Part shown: positions 10,811 to 26,071 of the stretch, in pieces
Layout of the letters: each line of letters opens with the position of its first letter
How positions within the stretch are numbered: the first letter of the stretch is position 1
NCBI RefSeq assembly: GCF_016195855.1
Contig: NZ_JACPYU010000027.1
Coordinates: 1-64,000, forward strand
Origin: Aquabacterium sp.
Lineage (GTDB): Bacteria; Pseudomonadota; Gammaproteobacteria; Burkholderiales; Burkholderiaceae_C
Length of the DNA: 64,000 bases
Direction: 5' to 3'
Program-made: the position numbers and the translations under genes
Notes under the pieces: model-generated
The model's database searches: none
Seen by the model: only the letters and a program-made list of their open reading frames with translations
What the model was told of the DNA's origin: nothing

Positions 10811-12634
10811 ATGCGCCCACCACCACGCCCGGACTGGTATCGACACAAGATCAGCGACGAACAGCTGGACATGGTCTGGACCCATGCACGGCTCGGGATG
10901 GTCGTTGCCACCGCTTTTGCCATGGTGCTGGGCATCGCCTTGCGCGGCATCGTTGCCTCCAGCATGCTGGTCGATGCCTGGCTGGTCACCAAACTGGCCG
11001 TTTCGGCCTTTCGGCTCACCCAGGGTTGGCTGTACGCCTCACGCGCCACACACCGGCCATCCTGGGCCAATTGCACCCTGGTGGCGCTCGTTGCCGATGG
11101 TGCGGTCTGGGGCGTCGCCGGGCTGTATGTGATCAGCACCGCGCCCTGGCCCGTGGCCTCATTTTTCGGGGCGGTGCTGGCCTGCATCTCCTGTGTGGCC
11201 ACCTTCGGGCTCCAGGTCAGCGCGCGTTTCACCATGGGGTACGCCATCCCGATCATGGCGCCCGCCGCGCTGGGGCTGTTCCTGCGCGGCGAAGTCTATG
11301 GCGAGCTGGGGGGCATCGGCCTGCTGCTGCTGCTGGGCCTGCAGGTTGCCACGGCTGCACGCACCGAAAAGCGGATTCAGGAGGGCATCCAGCTGCGGCT
11401 GCAAGCCGAGGCCCTGGCCCAGGACAAGGCAGAGGCCCTGAAAGTGGCCATGCGCCAGAGCGCCGTGCGCACGCAATTCCTGGCCAACATCAGCCACGAG
11501 TTGCGCACGCCCCTGCATGGCATTCTGGGCGTGGCCCGGTTATTGCGCGATGCCGTGCCCGAACCAGCGTTGAGCCGCCGTGTCGAGTTGATCGAAACCT
11601 CGGGCTCCCACCTGCTGTCCCTCATCAACGACCTGCTGGACATCTCCCGCATCGAATCGGGGCAGTTCCTGATCCGCAGCGAACGCAATGATCTGGCCGC
11701 ACAGATCGAACAGATCGCCGGGATCTACGCGGTGCGGTGCGAGGAAAAAGGGCTCACCTTTCAGTTGCAGGATGACTTGCCCAACCCCTGCTGGGTGATG
11801 GTCGACCCCGGCCGCTTCAGGCAGGTGCTGCACAACCTGCTGGGCAATGCCGTCAAGTTCACCCGGGAAGGTGGCGTGACCTTGAGCATCAGCCGCGACG
11901 AGGCCAGTGGCATGGTGCGAGCCGATGTGCACGATACCGGCCCCGGCATCCCACCAGCCGACCTGGGCCGGATTTTCGAGGCCTTCCAACAATCCGATTC
12001 GGCAGAAGGCTCGACCGAGGGGGCCGGACTGGGGCTCACCATCGCCCGCGACATTGCCAGGGCCATGGGGGGCGACGTGAGCGCACGCAGTGTGCAAGGC
12101 CAGGGCAGCACGCTGACCTTCACGGCCCGCCTGCCCTCGGCCAGTTCGCAGGCCAGCGGCCCGCCCCCCAGCTCAACGAGCTCCCCGGTCAGCATGCCAG
12201 GCTCCTGCCGCGTGCTGCTGGCCGAAGACAACGACGTCAGTGCGCTGGTGGCCATGAACTTCCTGGAGATCATGGAGGTGTACACCGTGCGGGTGAAAGA
12301 CGGCGGGGAAGCCGTGCGCCAGGCCTTGCCTGACGGCCTGCGACCCGACCTCATCCTCATGGACTGCCAGATGCCGGTGATGAACGGTTACCAGGCCTCA
12401 CGCATGATCCGCGAAAGAGAGCGCGCCCTGGGTCTGCCGCGGGTACCCATCCTGGCCTTGACCGCCACAGCCAGCGACTCCGAACGCCAGGACTGCCTGG
12501 ATGCCGGCATGGACGACTTCCTGTCCAAGCCCTGCACACTGGAAGAGCTCTCCAGTGCGATTGCCCGCTGGACCAGCGGCTCGCTCAGGCCACCAGAGAC
12601 TGCGAGTGCGAAGCCACAGCAGGCAGAGGCCTAG
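10811..12634 (+). CDS. Hybrid sensor histidine kinase / response regulator
   Basis: 607 aa. About six hydrophobic helices in residues 28-180 form a membrane sensor without a large periplasmic loop. A HisKA domain follows with phospho-accepting H229 in ISHELRTPLHG, then an HATPase with N-box HNLLGNAVKF, G1 DTGPGI and G2 GAGLGLTIA, then a receiver domain with phospho-acceptor D518 in LILMDCQMPVMNG. No output domain and no partner regulator are nearby, so it probably signals through a separate phosphotransfer protein. Its last 50 bases overlap the convergent gene ending at 12585. Confidence 0.95.
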   Translation: MRPPPRPDWYRHKISDEQLDMVWTHARLGMVVATAFAMVLGIALRGIVASSMLVDAWLVTKLAVSAFRLTQGWLYASRATHRPSWANCTLVALVADGAVWGVAGLYVISTAPWPVASFFGAVLACISCVATFGLQVSARFTMGYAIPIMAPAALGLFLRGEVYGELGGIGLLLLLGLQVATAARTEKRIQEGIQLRLQAEALAQDKAEALKVAMRQSAVRTQFLANISHELRTPLHGILGVARLLRDAVPEPALSRRVELIETSGSHLLSLINDLLDISRIESGQFLIRSERNDLAAQIEQIAGIYAVRCEEKGLTFQLQDDLPNPCWVMVDPGRFRQVLHNLLGNAVKFTREGGVTLSISRDEASGMVRADVHDTGPGIPPADLGRIFEAFQQSDSAEGSTEGAGLGLTIARDIARAMGGDVSARSVQGQGSTLTFTARLPSASSQASGPPPSSTSSPVSMPGSCRVLLAEDNDVSALVAMNFLEIMEVYTVRVKDGGEAVRQALPDGLRPDLILMDCQMPVMNGYQASRMIRERERALGLPRVPILALTATASDSERQDCLDAGMDDFLSKPCTLEELSSAIARWTSGSLRPPETASAKPQQAEA

Positions 12635-13265
12635 CCTGGAAGTCCGGCAGGTCCCGCAGCGACCTGTCCATCATGAAACCCAGCAGACGGTGGCCTGACT
12701 GGCGCCACGATGGTTCTGCATCCTGTACGTCAAAGGTGAAGACGTAGTGCGGCAAGTTGCCGGCATAGGGCAGAGGCAACATCTGCCCGGGTGCCAGAAA
12801 ATCCTTGAAGCCCAGGCCACGGTAGGCGCGGCCCAGCGCATCGTTGCGAGCGGCGATGACCAGCCAGTCGATGCCGTTGGCCAGGCAGTAGTGGTACACC
12901 GCCTTCATCAGGCACAGCTTGACCAGGCCATTCGCACCGGGCAGCACGGCCAGGCGTGTCACCTCGGCGCGCAGCCGAGAGGCGATCTGACGAGGCAGGA
13001 TCACATGGCGCTCGATGAGCAGGGCATGGGCGTCATGGCCCACGTTGATGCGCGCCGTGCCGACCGCCTCACCCGTCACCTTGTCCCGACACAGCAGCAC
13101 CACCGTGCCGGGTGTGCGGTCCAGCGCCTCAACCGACGAGAAGCCCGCAACGGCTTCGTCCCCGAGGTGGTGGCCGTAAGCCACCTTGCGCACGATGCAG
13201 GCCTGCTGCAGTTCGGCCTCCGTGCTGGCAATGCAAACCTCGAAGTTGTGGGTGAGTGTGCTCAT
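12585..13265 (-). CDS. FeeM-like / GNAT-fold acyltransferase
   Basis: 226 aa from MSTLTHNFEVCIASTEAELQ; the ATG at 13265 follows caggaa. The layout is that of autoinducer-synthase-like or N-acyl amino acid synthase (FeeM) proteins: an early VRKVAYGHHL segment, then TARINVG, a central EVTRLAVLPGANGLVKLCL core, and RAYRGLGFKDF. Such enzymes transfer acyl chains from acyl-ACP to amino acids or similar amines. The substrate here is unknown. Related acyltransferases often accompany PEP-CTERM/exosortase systems. The C-terminus overlaps the histidine kinase gene convergently by 50 bp. Confidence 0.75.
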   Translation of the reverse strand: MSTLTHNFEVCIASTEAELQQACIVRKVAYGHHLGDEAVAGFSSVEALDRTPGTVVLLCRDKVTGEAVGTARINVGHDAHALLIERHVILPRQIASRLRAEVTRLAVLPGANGLVKLCLMKAVYHYCLANGIDWLVIAARNDALGRAYRGLGFKDFLAPGQMLPLPYAGNLPHYVFTFDVQDAEPSWRQSGHRLLGFMMDRSLRDLPDFQARPLPAVASHSQSLVA

Positions 13266-13421
13266 AAAGTTGCATTCCTGTGAATTGGTTGGAATGCGTC
13301 GAACGATATGAGAGGCCACACCTGCGCCATGGGCAGAAAAACCGGCTCTTTCCGGCCGCTTGTGAACAGTCGGCAGAGCAGGCCCTGACTGCCGTGACGA
13401 AATGCACAGATCGTGCGCGCC

Positions 13422-13460
13422 CAAAGAAAAAGCGCCAGCACCCTTTCGGGCCTGGCGCTT
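13422..13460 (-). terminator. Intrinsic terminator of rpoBC operon
   Basis: AAGCGCCAG/CTGGCGCTT stem (13430-13438 with 13452-13460). On the minus strand it is followed by TTTTTCTTT, 37 bases after the rpoC stop codon. Confidence 0.85.
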
Positions 13461-13496
13461 GGCGCTCGCTTGAAAAGCGATCAGGGCAGCTGGCGA

Positions 13497-16400
13497 TTAC
13501 TCGGCAGCGGCACCGCCTTCAGCAGGTGCGGCGTCCACGTCGTCACCATCCAGGGCAGCCAGTTCGAGCGCAGCGCGCTCCTGGGCTTCCTGCATGGCGA
13601 TGGCGCGGCGTTCGCTGTCGTCCATCTCTTCCTTGGCCTTGCGAGCCTGGTGGAAGGCCATGCCGGTACCGGCAGGGATCAGGCGACCCACGATGACGTT
13701 TTCCTTCAAGCCGCGCAGCTCGTCGCGCTTGCCCATGATGGCAGCCTCGGTCAGCACGCGGGTCGTTTCCTGGAAGGAAGCGGCCGAGATGAAGGAGTCG
13801 GTCGACAGCGAAGCCTTGGTGATACCCAGCAGCACATCGCTGTGCGTGGCGATCATCTTGCCTTCGCCGCGCAGGCGGTCGTTGGTGTCCAGCAGTTCCG
13901 AACGTTCGACTTGCTCACCAGCGATGTAGCTGGAGTCGCCCGGGTTGGTGATTTGCACACGACGCAGCATCTGGCGAACGATCACCTGGATGTGCTTGTC
14001 GTTGATCTTCACGCCCTGCAGACGGTAGACGTCCTGCACTTCGTCGACGATGTAGCGCGCCAGCTCTTCGATACCCAGCAGACGCAGGATGTCCTGCGGA
14101 TCGGCCGGGCCGTCGACGATGGATTCGCCCTTGTTGACCACCTGGCCTTCGTGCACCAGGATGTTCTTTTCCTTCGGAACGAGGTCTTCCCAGACCTTGC
14201 CTTCGGGATCGGTGATCTGCAGGCGAACCTTGCCCTTGGTTTCCTTGCCGAAGGACACGGTACCCGTGATCTCGGCCAGCGAACCCTTGTCCTTGGGCGA
14301 GCGGGCTTCGAACAACTCGGCCACACGCGGCAGACCGCCGGTGATGTCGCGGGTCTTCTGGCCTTCGATTGGGATACGGGCCAGCACTTCACCAGGCGAC
14401 AGATCCTGGCCGTCGCGCACTTGAATCAGCGCGCCAACCTGGAAGCCGATGGTCACGGCGTGGTCGGTACCGGGGATCTTCACTTCGGCGCCAGAGGCGT
14501 CCAGCAGCTTGACCTGAGGGCGGATGACCTTGGCAGCGCCACGGCGCTTGGGGTCGATCACAACCAGGGTCGACAGACCGGTCACTTCGTCCACCTGCTT
14601 GGCCACGGTCACGCCTTCTTCGACGTTCTCGAAGCGGGCCTTACCGGCGAATTCGGTGATGATCGGACGGGTCAGCGGATCCCAGGTCGCCAGGATCAGG
14701 CCAGCCTTGATGGTCTGGTCAGCCTTGACGTTCAGGATCGCGCCGTACGGCACCTTGTGACGCTCACGCTCACGGCCGTGCTGGTCGGAGATGATGATTT
14801 CGCCGGAACGCGAGATCACCACCAGATCGCCCTTGCCGTTCGTGACGTAACGCATCGTGGCATTGAAGCCGATGATGCCGTCCGACTTGGCTTCCACGCT
14901 CGACGCGATGGCGGCACGCGAAGCGGCGCCACCGATGTGGAAGGTACGCATGGTCAGCTGCGTGCCGGGTTCACCGATGGACTGCGCAGCGATCACGCCC
15001 ACAGCTTCACCGGAGTTCACCAGGCCACCGCGGCCCAGGTCGCGGCCGTAGCACTTGGCGCACAGGCCGAAGCGTGTGGCGCAAGTCAGCGGTGTGCGGA
15101 CCTTGACTTCGTCGACGCCAGCGGCTTCCAGCACGTCCAGGGCGTCTTCGTCCAGCATGGTGCCGGCCGTGATGACGATCTGTTGGGTCTCGGGGTGCAG
15201 CACGTCGATCGCGGGCACGCGGCCCAGGATGCGGTCGCGCAGCGACTCGATGACTTCACCACCTTCAACCAGGGCGCGGGTAGCGATACCTTGATCGGTG
15301 CCGCAATCGACTTCGGTCACGACCAAGTCTTGCGTCACGTCCACCAGACGACGGGTCAGGTAGCCCGAGTTCGCGGTCTTCAACGCCGTATCCGCCAGAC
15401 CCTTACGGGCACCGTGGGTGGAGATGAAGTACTGCAACACGTTCAGACCTTCACGGAAGTTCGCCGTGATGGGGGTCTCGATGATGGAGCCGTCAGGCTT
15501 GGCCATCAGGCCGCGCATACCGGCCAGCTGGCGGATCTGAGCAGCAGAACCACGGGCACCGGAGTCAGCCATCATGTAAATCGAATTGAACGATTCCTGA
15601 TCGACTTCCACGCCGTTGCGGTCAATGGTCTTTTGCTTGGACAGCTGCGACATCATGACCTTGCCGACTTCGTCGCCGGTCTTGCCCCAGATGTCCACCA
15701 CCTTGTTGTAGCGCTCGCCAGCGGTCACCAGACCGGAGACGTACTGCTGTTCAATTTCCTTGACTTCCTTTTCGGCGCGCTCGATCAGGCCGTGCTTTTC
15801 CTTCGGCACGAGCATGTCGTCGATGCCAATGGAGATACCAGCGCGCGTCGCCAGGCGGAAGCCGTTCTGCAGCAGCTTGTCAGCCAGCACCACCGTTTCC
15901 TTCAGACCGCACTTGCGGAACGAAGTATTGATGAGGCGGGAGATTTCCTTCTTCTTGAGCGCCTTGTTGATGTTCGCGAAAGGCAGGCCCTTGGGCAGGA
16001 TCTCGCTCAACAAAGCACGACCAACAGTGGTCTCGACCAGCTTGGTCTCGGGTGTGAACTCACCAGTGACCTTGTCCTTGACGTACTCGGTCAGGCGGAT
16101 GTTGATCTTGGCGGTGATTTCGACGACACCGTTGTCCAGCGCGCGTTGCAGCTCGGGAATGTCGGCAAAGACCATGCCTTCACCTTTGCCGTTGATGCGC
16201 TCGCGGGTGGCGTAGTACAGGCCCAGCACCACGTCTTGCGACGGGACGATGGAGGGCTCGCCGTTGGCAGGGAACAGCACGTTGTTGGAGGCCAGCATCA
16301 GCGTGCGGGCTTCCATCTGTGCTTCGATGGACAGCGGCACGTGAACGGCCATCTGGTCACCGTCGAAGTCGGCGTTGAAGGCCGCACAAACCAGCGGGTG

Positions 16401-17741
16401 CAGCTGAATGGCCTTGCCTTCGATCAGCACGGGCTCGAACGCCTGGATGCCCAAACGGTGCAGCGTAGGCGCACGGTTCAGCATCACGGGGTGTTCCTTG
16501 ATCACTTCTTCAAGGATGTCCCACACGACGGGCGTACCCGATTCGACTTCCTTCTTGGCAGCCTTGATCGTGGTGGCGATGCCCATGGCTTCCAGGCGCG
16601 CAAAGATGAAGGGCTTGAACAGTTCAAGCGCCATCAGCTTGGGCAGACCGCACTGGTGCAGCTTCAGGGTTGGGCCCACGGTAATGACGGAACGACCGGA
16701 GTAGTCGACGCGCTTACCCAGCAAGTTCTGACGGAAGCGACCGCTCTTACCCTTGATCATGTCGGCCAGCGACTTGAGGGCACGCTTGTTCGCGCCGGTC
16801 ATGGCCTTGCCACGACGGCCGTTGTCCAGCAGCGAGTCAACCGATTCCTGCAGCATGCGCTTTTCGTTGCGCACGATGATTTCAGGCGCCTTCAGCTCGA
16901 GCAGACGGGCCAGACGGTTGTTGCGGTTGATGACGCGGCGGTACAGGTCGTTCAGGTCGGAGGTCGCGAAACGACCGCCGTCCAGCGGCACCAGAGGACG
17001 CAGATCGGGCGGCAGCACAGGCAGCACGTCCATCACCATCCAGTTGGGCTTGATGCCGGACTTCTTGAACGCTTCCATCACCTTCAGGCGCTTGGCGTTC
17101 TTCTTGATCTTCAGCTCGCTGCCCGTCATGTCGTTGCGCAGCTTGTCGATCTCGACGTCCAGGTCCATCTCTTCGAGCAGCTTCTTGATGCCTTCGGCGC
17201 CCATCAGGGCCTCGAATTCATCGCCGTACTCGATGCGCTTGGCGTCGTAATCGTCCTCGGACATGATGCTGAATTTCTTCAGCGGCGTCATGCCGGAGTC
17301 CACCACCACATAGGCTTCAAAGTACAGCACGCGCTCGATGTCGCGCAGCGTCATGTCCAGGACCAGGCCCAGACGCGAAGGCAGCGACTTCAGGAACCAG
17401 ATGTGGGCGCAAGGCGCAGCCAGCTCGATGTGGCCCATGCGGTCACGACGGACCTTGGTCTGGGTCACTTCGACGCCGCACTTCTCGCAGATCACGCCAC
17501 GGTGCTTCAGGCGCTTGTACTTGCCGCACAGGCACTCGTAATCCTTGATCGGGCCAAAGATCTTGGCGCAGAACAGGCCATCACGCTCAGGCTTGAACGT
17601 ACGGTAGTTGATGGTTTCGGGCTTCTTCACTTCGCCGAAGGACCACGACCGAATCTTCTCGGGCGAGGCCAGGCCGATCTTGATGGCATCGAAATGCTCA
17701 TCAGGGGTGAATTGCTTAAAGAGATCCAACAAGCCTTTCAT
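13497..17741 (-). CDS. rpoC: RNA polymerase beta' subunit
   Basis: 1414 aa, typical for Betaproteobacteria. Catalytic centre NADFDGDQM lies at about residues 456-464 with the three Mg-binding aspartates. The N-terminal zinc finger cysteines are in [21 protein letters not shown], split here as CLCG and CEKC. The second zinc site is in [20 protein letters not shown] ([13 protein letters not shown]). The C-terminal tail is acidic and Ala-rich. It is last in the rplJL-rpoBC operon and followed by a strong terminator. Confidence 0.98.
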   Translation of the reverse strand: MKGLLDLFKQFTPDEHFDAIKIGLASPEKIRSWSFGEVKKPETINYRTFKPERDGLFCAKIFGPIKDYECLCGKYKRLKHRGVICEKCGVEVTQTKVRRDRMGHIELAAPCAHIWFLKSLPSRLGLVLDMTLRDIERVLYFEAYVVVDSGMTPLKKFSIMSEDDYDAKRIEYGDEFEALMGAEGIKKLLEEMDLDVEIDKLRNDMTGSELKIKKNAKRLKVMEAFKKSGIKPNWMVMDVLPVLPPDLRPLVPLDGGRFATSDLNDLYRRVINRNNRLARLLELKAPEIIVRNEKRMLQESVDSLLDNGRRGKAMTGANKRALKSLADMIKGKSGRFRQNLLGKRVDYSGRSVITVGPTLKLHQCGLPKLMALELFKPFIFARLEAMGIATTIKAAKKEVESGTPVVWDILEEVIKEHPVMLNRAPTLHRLGIQAFEPVLIEGKAIQLHPLVCAAFNADFDGDQMAVHVPLSIEAQMEARTLMLASNNVLFPANGEPSIVPSQDVVLGLYYATRERINGKGEGMVFADIPELQRALDNGVVEITAKINIRLTEYVKDKVTGEFTPETKLVETTVGRALLSEILPKGLPFANINKALKKKEISRLINTSFRKCGLKETVVLADKLLQNGFRLATRAGISIGIDDMLVPKEKHGLIERAEKEVKEIEQQYVSGLVTAGERYNKVVDIWGKTGDEVGKVMMSQLSKQKTIDRNGVEVDQESFNSIYMMADSGARGSAAQIRQLAGMRGLMAKPDGSIIETPITANFREGLNVLQYFISTHGARKGLADTALKTANSGYLTRRLVDVTQDLVVTEVDCGTDQGIATRALVEGGEVIESLRDRILGRVPAIDVLHPETQQIVITAGTMLDEDALDVLEAAGVDEVKVRTPLTCATRFGLCAKCYGRDLGRGGLVNSGEAVGVIAAQSIGEPGTQLTMRTFHIGGAASRAAIASSVEAKSDGIIGFNATMRYVTNGKGDLVVISRSGEIIISDQHGRERERHKVPYGAILNVKADQTIKAGLILATWDPLTRPIITEFAGKARFENVEEGVTVAKQVDEVTGLSTLVVIDPKRRGAAKVIRPQVKLLDASGAEVKIPGTDHAVTIGFQVGALIQVRDGQDLSPGEVLARIPIEGQKTRDITGGLPRVAELFEARSPKDKGSLAEITGTVSFGKETKGKVRLQITDPEGKVWEDLVPKEKNILVHEGQVVNKGESIVDGPADPQDILRLLGIEELARYIVDEVQDVYRLQGVKINDKHIQVIVRQMLRRVQITNPGDSSYIAGEQVERSELLDTNDRLRGEGKMIATHSDVLLGITKASLSTDSFISAASFQETTRVLTEAAIMGKRDELRGLKENVIVGRLIPAGTGMAFHQARKAKEEMDDSERRAIAMQEAQERAALELAALDGDDVDAAPAEGGAAAE

Positions 17742-17809
17742 GGCTTTCTCCTAAATTTCAGTGCTCAACGGTGGAGGAAAAATGACGCCGGTAAAGGCGC
17801 GCCAGGCAA

Positions 17810-17853
17810 GGCGGGTGGGTGAGCCGCATAGCATCGCTATGCAAGCACCCGCC
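17810..17853. repeat. rpoB-rpoC intercistronic hairpin (REP-like)
   Basis: A nested inverted repeat: outer arms GGCGGGTG (17810-17817) and CACCCGCC (17846-17853), inner arms GCATAGC and GCTATGC around ATC. It fills much of the 140 bp between rpoB and rpoC. It resembles short dispersed palindromes of Comamonadaceae-type genomes, but only one copy is visible here. Confidence 0.55.
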
Positions 17854-17881
17854 CAACGCCGCATGGCGGGGCTTTAACAAG

Positions 17882-22009
<4,128 letters not shown>

Positions 22010-22355
22010 AAACTCTCCGTTTCGGGCACCAAAAGTGATGCGCCGTTTCGAATTCAGCCCGCCCCCTGGCCGTGGGGGCACGCTGTTGTTCGGCGACTGG
22101 CCATTCGGACCTTGCGTCCGAGGCTTGGTGGTTGGCCACTACCAACCGCTGGCAGACAACCCCCGCGTTGCACGGGGGCTCGACCAAACCGGTTCTCCGC
22201 AGTCGGTTCAGAGAACACTCGAAAAGCCCTCCAGTGTACTACTGGATGGCTTTTCGGCTGTTCTCAGGGAATTTCTTCCCTGAAAAGCCGAAAGCCGCCC
22301 TCTTGAGGAGGGCAGCTCAGCGTCTTCCAAACTCGCCCGAGGGCGAGCCATGGAA
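22010..22355 (-). promoter_or_regulatory. rplL-rpoB intergenic leader with several hairpins
   Basis: 346 bp without a gene. Inverted repeats include CAGGGAA-TTTC-TTCCCTG (22265-22282) nested within CGGCT/AGCCG arms, and GCCCTC/GAGGGC (22297-22313). No T-run follows on the minus strand. In E. coli this position holds a partial attenuator and an RNase III site that set the RplL:RpoB ratio; a similar role here is inference. Confidence 0.5.
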
Positions 22356-22736
22356 TTACTTCATTTCGGCAGTGGCGCCAGCTTCGACCAGCTTCTTCAC
22401 AGCGGCTTCAGCGTCAGCCTTGGCAACGGCTTCCTTCACGTTCTTGGGAGCGCCGTCGACCAGGTCCTTGGCTTCCTTCAGACCCAGACCGGTGATTTCG
22501 CGCACGGCCTTGATCACGCCAACCTTGTTGGCGCCAGCGCCGGTCAGCACGACGTTGAATTCGGTCTTCTCTTCAGCGGCAGCAGCACCACCACCAGCGG
22601 CGCCGCCAGCAGCGGGAGCAGCCATTGCAGCGGCGGACACGCCGAACTTCTCTTCGATGGCCTTGACCAGCTCGTTGAGTTCCATCACGGACATGCTGTC
22701 CAGGGCGGTCAGGAATGCGTCTTTATCGAATGCCAT
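22356..22736 (-). CDS. rplL: 50S ribosomal protein L7/L12
   Basis: 126 aa stalk protein that recruits translation factors. N-terminal dimerisation helix [20 protein letters not shown], an Ala/Gly-rich hinge at about residues 36-56, and the C-terminal domain with the conserved [16 protein letters not shown] that contacts EF-Tu and EF-G. It follows rplJ in the usual order. Confidence 0.98.
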   Translation of the reverse strand: MAFDKDAFLTALDSMSVMELNELVKAIEEKFGVSAAAMAAPAAGGAAGGGAAAAEEKTEFNVVLTGAGANKVGVIKAVREITGLGLKEAKDLVDGAPKNVKEAVAKADAEAAVKKLVEAGATAEMK

Positions 22737-22795
22737 TTTGGGTTCCTAAAATCGGTTAAATGTTGAATACGGTCGTTGATCGCTCAGGGAGCAGA

Positions 22796-23329
22796 TCAAG
22801 CAGCAGGAGCTTCAGCAGGTGCTTCTTCAGCAGCAGGCGCGCCGCCACCCTTTTGCTCGGACACTGCAGCCAGGACGCGGGCGAAGCCCGAGATCGGCGA
22901 TTGCAGCAGACCGCAAATTTGGGCCAGCAGAACTTCCTTGCTGGGAATCGATGCCAAGGACTTGACGCCATTGGCGTCCAGGGCCTTGCCAGCGTATGCA
23001 CCAGCCTTGATGACCAGCTTGTCATTGCCCTTGGCAAAGTCAGCGATCACCTTTGCTGCAGCCACGGCGTCTTCAGAGAAGCCGTAGATCAGCGGGCCGC
23101 TCATGCTCTCGGCGGCGACTTCAAATGGGGTGCCGGCAACAGCGCGACGTGCCAGGGTGTTCTTCAGCACGTGAAGATACACACCTTGGGCGCGTGCGGT
23201 TTTGCGCAGCTGATCCAGTTGAGCCACCGTGAGACCGCGGTACTCAGCCAGTGCAAGCGTCTGCGACTTGCCCGCCTGGGCAGCCACTTCAGCAATGACG
23301 GCTTCTTTCTCGTTGCGATTGAGACTCAA
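22796..23329 (-). CDS. rplJ: 50S ribosomal protein L10
   Basis: 177 aa, base of the ribosomal stalk. The start is TTG at 23329, supported by an AAGGAG site six bases upstream and by the family N-terminus [15 protein letters not shown]. The body has [10 protein letters not shown] and the C-terminal helix that binds L7/L12 dimers, then an Ala/Pro/Glu tail. In E. coli the L10-L12 complex represses its own mRNA; the long leader here fits that. Confidence 0.97.
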   Translation of the reverse strand: MSLNRNEKEAVIAEVAAQAGKSQTLALAEYRGLTVAQLDQLRKTARAQGVYLHVLKNTLARRAVAGTPFEVAAESMSGPLIYGFSEDAVAAAKVIADFAKGNDKLVIKAGAYAGKALDANGVKSLASIPSKEVLLAQICGLLQSPISGFARVLAAVSEQKGGGAPAAEEAPAEAPAA

Positions 23330-23680
23330 GGTCTACTCCTTAAAACATGCCTGTCGACACCCGCCCCTTGGGGAGCGAAGGCCTTGAGGCACACCCAGTT
23401 TCAGCGACCTTCTGCCTCGGAACCCATGCCATCCAACCCAGATGAGGTTGCACAACACGAACACTTCAACAGCGGGTACGCCATCTGCGTAGGCTGGGGG
23501 ATTAAGCCTGGCCACTCAGGTACTGCTTGAGCGGCTTGGCGCCTACGGTCTTTGATAGCCTGAGACTCGACTCGCGTCGGGCCTCAGCCCACCAATTCAT
23601 TTCAGATACCCCGCACCAGACTCGCGCGGGATCTGGTCAGCGTCCGGCTTGCGCCGTCGGCCGACAGTGTCTTGTGACGA
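23330..23680 (-). promoter_or_regulatory. rplJ leader region (probable L10 autoregulatory leader)
   Basis: 351 bp between rplA and rplJ with no gene, the place where the L10 leader RNA lies in other bacteria. I did not resolve its secondary structure; the assignment rests on position and length. A separate promoter for rplJL-rpoBC may also lie here. Confidence 0.45.
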
Positions 23681-24379
23681 TCAGGCGCCCGTGATGCTGT
23701 TGACGTCCACGCGCACGCCCACACCCATGGTGGACGACACGGCGACCTTCTTCAGGTACACGCCCTTGCTCGAAGCAGGCTTGAGCTTGTTCAGCGCGTC
23801 CAGCAGGGCAGCCAGGTTACCCTTGAGCTTGTCAGCGTCGAACGAACGGCGACCGATGGTGCCGTGGATGATGCCGCCCTTGTCAACGCGGAACTGGACT
23901 TGACCAGCCTTGGCGTTCTTGACAGCGGTCGCGACGTCAGGGGTCACGGTGCCGACCTTGGGGTTAGGCATCAGGCCGCGTGGGCCCAGAACCGTACCCA
24001 GGGTACCGACGATGCGCATCGTGTCCGGCGAGGCAATGACCACGTCGAAGTTGATGTTGCCGCCCTTGATCTGCTCGGCCAGGTCTTCCATGCCGACGAT
24101 GTCAGCACCGGCGGCCTTGGCTTCTTCAGCCTTGGCGCCTTGGGCGAACACGGCGACGCGCTTGGTCTTGCCGGTGCCGTTGGGCATCACGACAGCGCCA
24201 CGAACCACTTGGTCCGACTTCTTGGCGTCCACACCCAGTTGCACGGCCACGTCGATGGATTCATCGAACTTGGCAACGGCAGCTTCCTTGATCAGGGTCA
24301 GGGCTTCTTCGAAGGCGTACAGCTTGGTGGTGTCCACCTTGCCAGCGAAAGCCTTTTGGCGTTTGGTCAGCTTTGCCAT
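23681..24379 (-). CDS. rplA: 50S ribosomal protein L1
   Basis: 232 aa, L1-stalk protein. Starts [16 protein letters not shown] and contains [20 protein letters not shown] and the signature [21 protein letters not shown]. It overlaps nothing and begins 2 bp after the rplK stop codon, so the two are translationally close. L1 represses the rplKA mRNA in E. coli. Confidence 0.98.
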   Translation of the reverse strand: MAKLTKRQKAFAGKVDTTKLYAFEEALTLIKEAAVAKFDESIDVAVQLGVDAKKSDQVVRGAVVMPNGTGKTKRVAVFAQGAKAEEAKAAGADIVGMEDLAEQIKGGNINFDVVIASPDTMRIVGTLGTVLGPRGLMPNPKVGTVTPDVATAVKNAKAGQVQFRVDKGGIIHGTIGRRSFDADKLKGNLAALLDALNKLKPASSKGVYLKKVAVSSTMGVGVRVDVNSITGA

Positions 24380-24381
24380 GA

Positions 24382-24813
24382 TTAAACACCTTCCACGATG
24401 ATGCCCATCGAACGAGCCGAACCGGCGATCGTGCGAACAGCAGCGTCCAGATCAGCAGCGGTCAGGTCCTTCTGCTTGGTCTTGGCGATTTCTTCCAGTT
24501 GCTCACGGGTCAGCTTGCCGACCTTGTCAGACTGAGGACGGGGCGAGCCCTTGTCAATCTTGGCAGCCTTCTTCAGCAGCACCGTCGCGGGAGGCGTCTT
24601 GATGATGAAGGTGAAGGACTTGTCAGCAAACGCCGTGATCACCACGGGCAGCTTCAGACCGGGTTCGACACCTTGGGTCTGGGCGTTGAACGCCTTGCAG
24701 AACTCCATGATGTTCAGACCGCGCTGACCCAGCGCGGGACCGACTGGAGGCGAAGGGTTTGCCTTGCCAGCCGGGATTTGCAGCTTGATGAAGCCGATAA
24801 TCTTCTTGGCCAT
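24382..24813 (-). CDS. rplK: 50S ribosomal protein L11
   Basis: 143 aa. Starts [20 protein letters not shown] and has the signature [18 protein letters not shown] and the C-terminal RNA-binding AGSARSMGI. It binds the GTPase centre of 23S rRNA. It follows nusG after 182 bp, with rplA directly downstream. Confidence 0.98.
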   Translation of the reverse strand: MAKKIIGFIKLQIPAGKANPSPPVGPALGQRGLNIMEFCKAFNAQTQGVEPGLKLPVVITAFADKSFTFIIKTPPATVLLKKAAKIDKGSPRPQSDKVGKLTREQLEEIAKTKQKDLTAADLDAAVRTIAGSARSMGIIVEGV

Positions 24814-24995
24814 AACTTTCTCCTAGAACCGCCTGACGGCCACGTCAGTACGGTTGAGTCAAACGCCAGGCTTGTTCAACAAAGAACTTCCTGGCTCCTC
24901 TTGACGCGGTCTCGTTCGCGTCTGGTACGGCAGGTGAAAACCATCTTGCGATGGCGGCCTCACCTACAAGGCCTGAATTCGATACGAACCGCGGA

Positions 24996-25565
24996 TCAGA
25001 TCTTCTCGACCTGACCGAAGTCCAGCTCGACCGGGGTGGCACGACCGAAGATCGTGACCGACACGCGCAGCTTGGACTTTTCGTAGTTGACGTCTTCGAT
25101 CGAGCCATTGAAGTCCGTGAACGGGCCTTCCTTGACACGAACGACTTCGCCGTTTTCCCACTCGACCTTGGGACGGGGCTTCTCGATGCCCTCTTGCATC
25201 TGGTTGACGATCTTCATGACTTCGTCTTCCGAGATGGGCACCGGACGGTTCTTGGCGCCGCCCACGAAACCGGTCACCTTGGAGGTGTTCTTGACCAGGT
25301 GCCAGGTGTCGTCGCTCATCACCATTTCGACCAGCACGTAGCCAGGGAAGAAACGGCGCTCGGTCACGGACTTCTTGCCGTTCTTGACTTCGACGACTTC
25401 TTCGGTGGGCACCAGGATGCGACCGAACTGGTCTTGCATGCCGGCGCGGTCAATGCGCTCGCGCAGGTTGCGTTCGACGGCCTTTTCCATGCCGGAATAG
25501 GCGTGCACCACGTACCAGCGCAGCGGTACGGCGGCGGTGGCGGGGGTGGTTTGAACGTCAGTCAT
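24996..25565 (-). CDS. nusG: Transcription termination/antitermination protein NusG
   Basis: 189 aa. N-terminal NGN domain beginning near [18 protein letters not shown], with [10 protein letters not shown], and the C-terminal KOW domain around [16 protein letters not shown]. It couples RNA polymerase to the ribosome or Rho. It follows secE by 37 bp. Confidence 0.97.
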   Translation of the reverse strand: MTDVQTTPATAAVPLRWYVVHAYSGMEKAVERNLRERIDRAGMQDQFGRILVPTEEVVEVKNGKKSVTERRFFPGYVLVEMVMSDDTWHLVKNTSKVTGFVGGAKNRPVPISEDEVMKIVNQMQEGIEKPRPKVEWENGEVVRVKEGPFTDFNGSIEDVNYEKSKLRVSVTIFGRATPVELDFGQVEKI

Positions 25566-25602
25566 GGGATCAACCTCGCTTCGATGTGTCTGCTTGCAGA
25601 AA

Positions 25603-25986
25603 TCAGTGCTTCCAGCCCAGGATCAGGCCGTAGATCACCCACTCCAGCGTCTTGTCGGTCAACCACAGGAACAGCGCCATGATCACCACGAAGGCGAACA
25701 CATAGGCGGTCATCTGGGTGGCTTCCGGACGGCTGGGCCACACGACCTTGCGCAATTCCTTGGTGGAGTCCTGACCAAAAGCGATCAGCTCCTTGCCTTG
25801 CGCGGAGGTGAAAAACACACCCACGGCTGCCGCAATCAGGACCAGCAAGGCCAGAACGCGCAACCACAGGTCCTGCTTGCCCAGCAGGTAGAACACGGCC
25901 ACGGCGCCCACCACCAGCAGGCCCGTGACGGCCAGCTTGGCTTTGTCGGCACTTGTCGTGACGGTTTCGATTTGCGTAGTAGCCAT
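25603..25986 (-). CDS. secE: Preprotein translocase subunit SecE
   Basis: 127 aa, three-helix form like that of E. coli: hydrophobic segments at about residues 17-35, 42-60 and 92-118, with the conserved [15 protein letters not shown] before the last helix. It stabilises SecY in the Sec translocon. Placed between tRNA-Trp and nusG, the standard order. Confidence 0.96.
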   Translation of the reverse strand: MATTQIETVTTSADKAKLAVTGLLVVGAVAVFYLLGKQDLWLRVLALLVLIAAAVGVFFTSAQGKELIAFGQDSTKELRKVVWPSRPEATQMTAYVFAFVVIMALFLWLTDKTLEWVIYGLILGWKH

Positions 25987-26071
25987 GAATGTCGTATTTG
26001 AGGCGCCAAAGCCCGCGGACCTCTCGGCCTGCGGGCTGCTGTAAACAGCGGCAGTGTCGTTGTTCAGTGTC

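Noticed and set aside
13413-17822. 1469-aa open frame on the plus strand opposite rpoC
   Set aside because: It mirrors rpoC and exists because GC-rich codons leave few stops on the complementary strand; its His/Gln/Val-rich text matches no protein.
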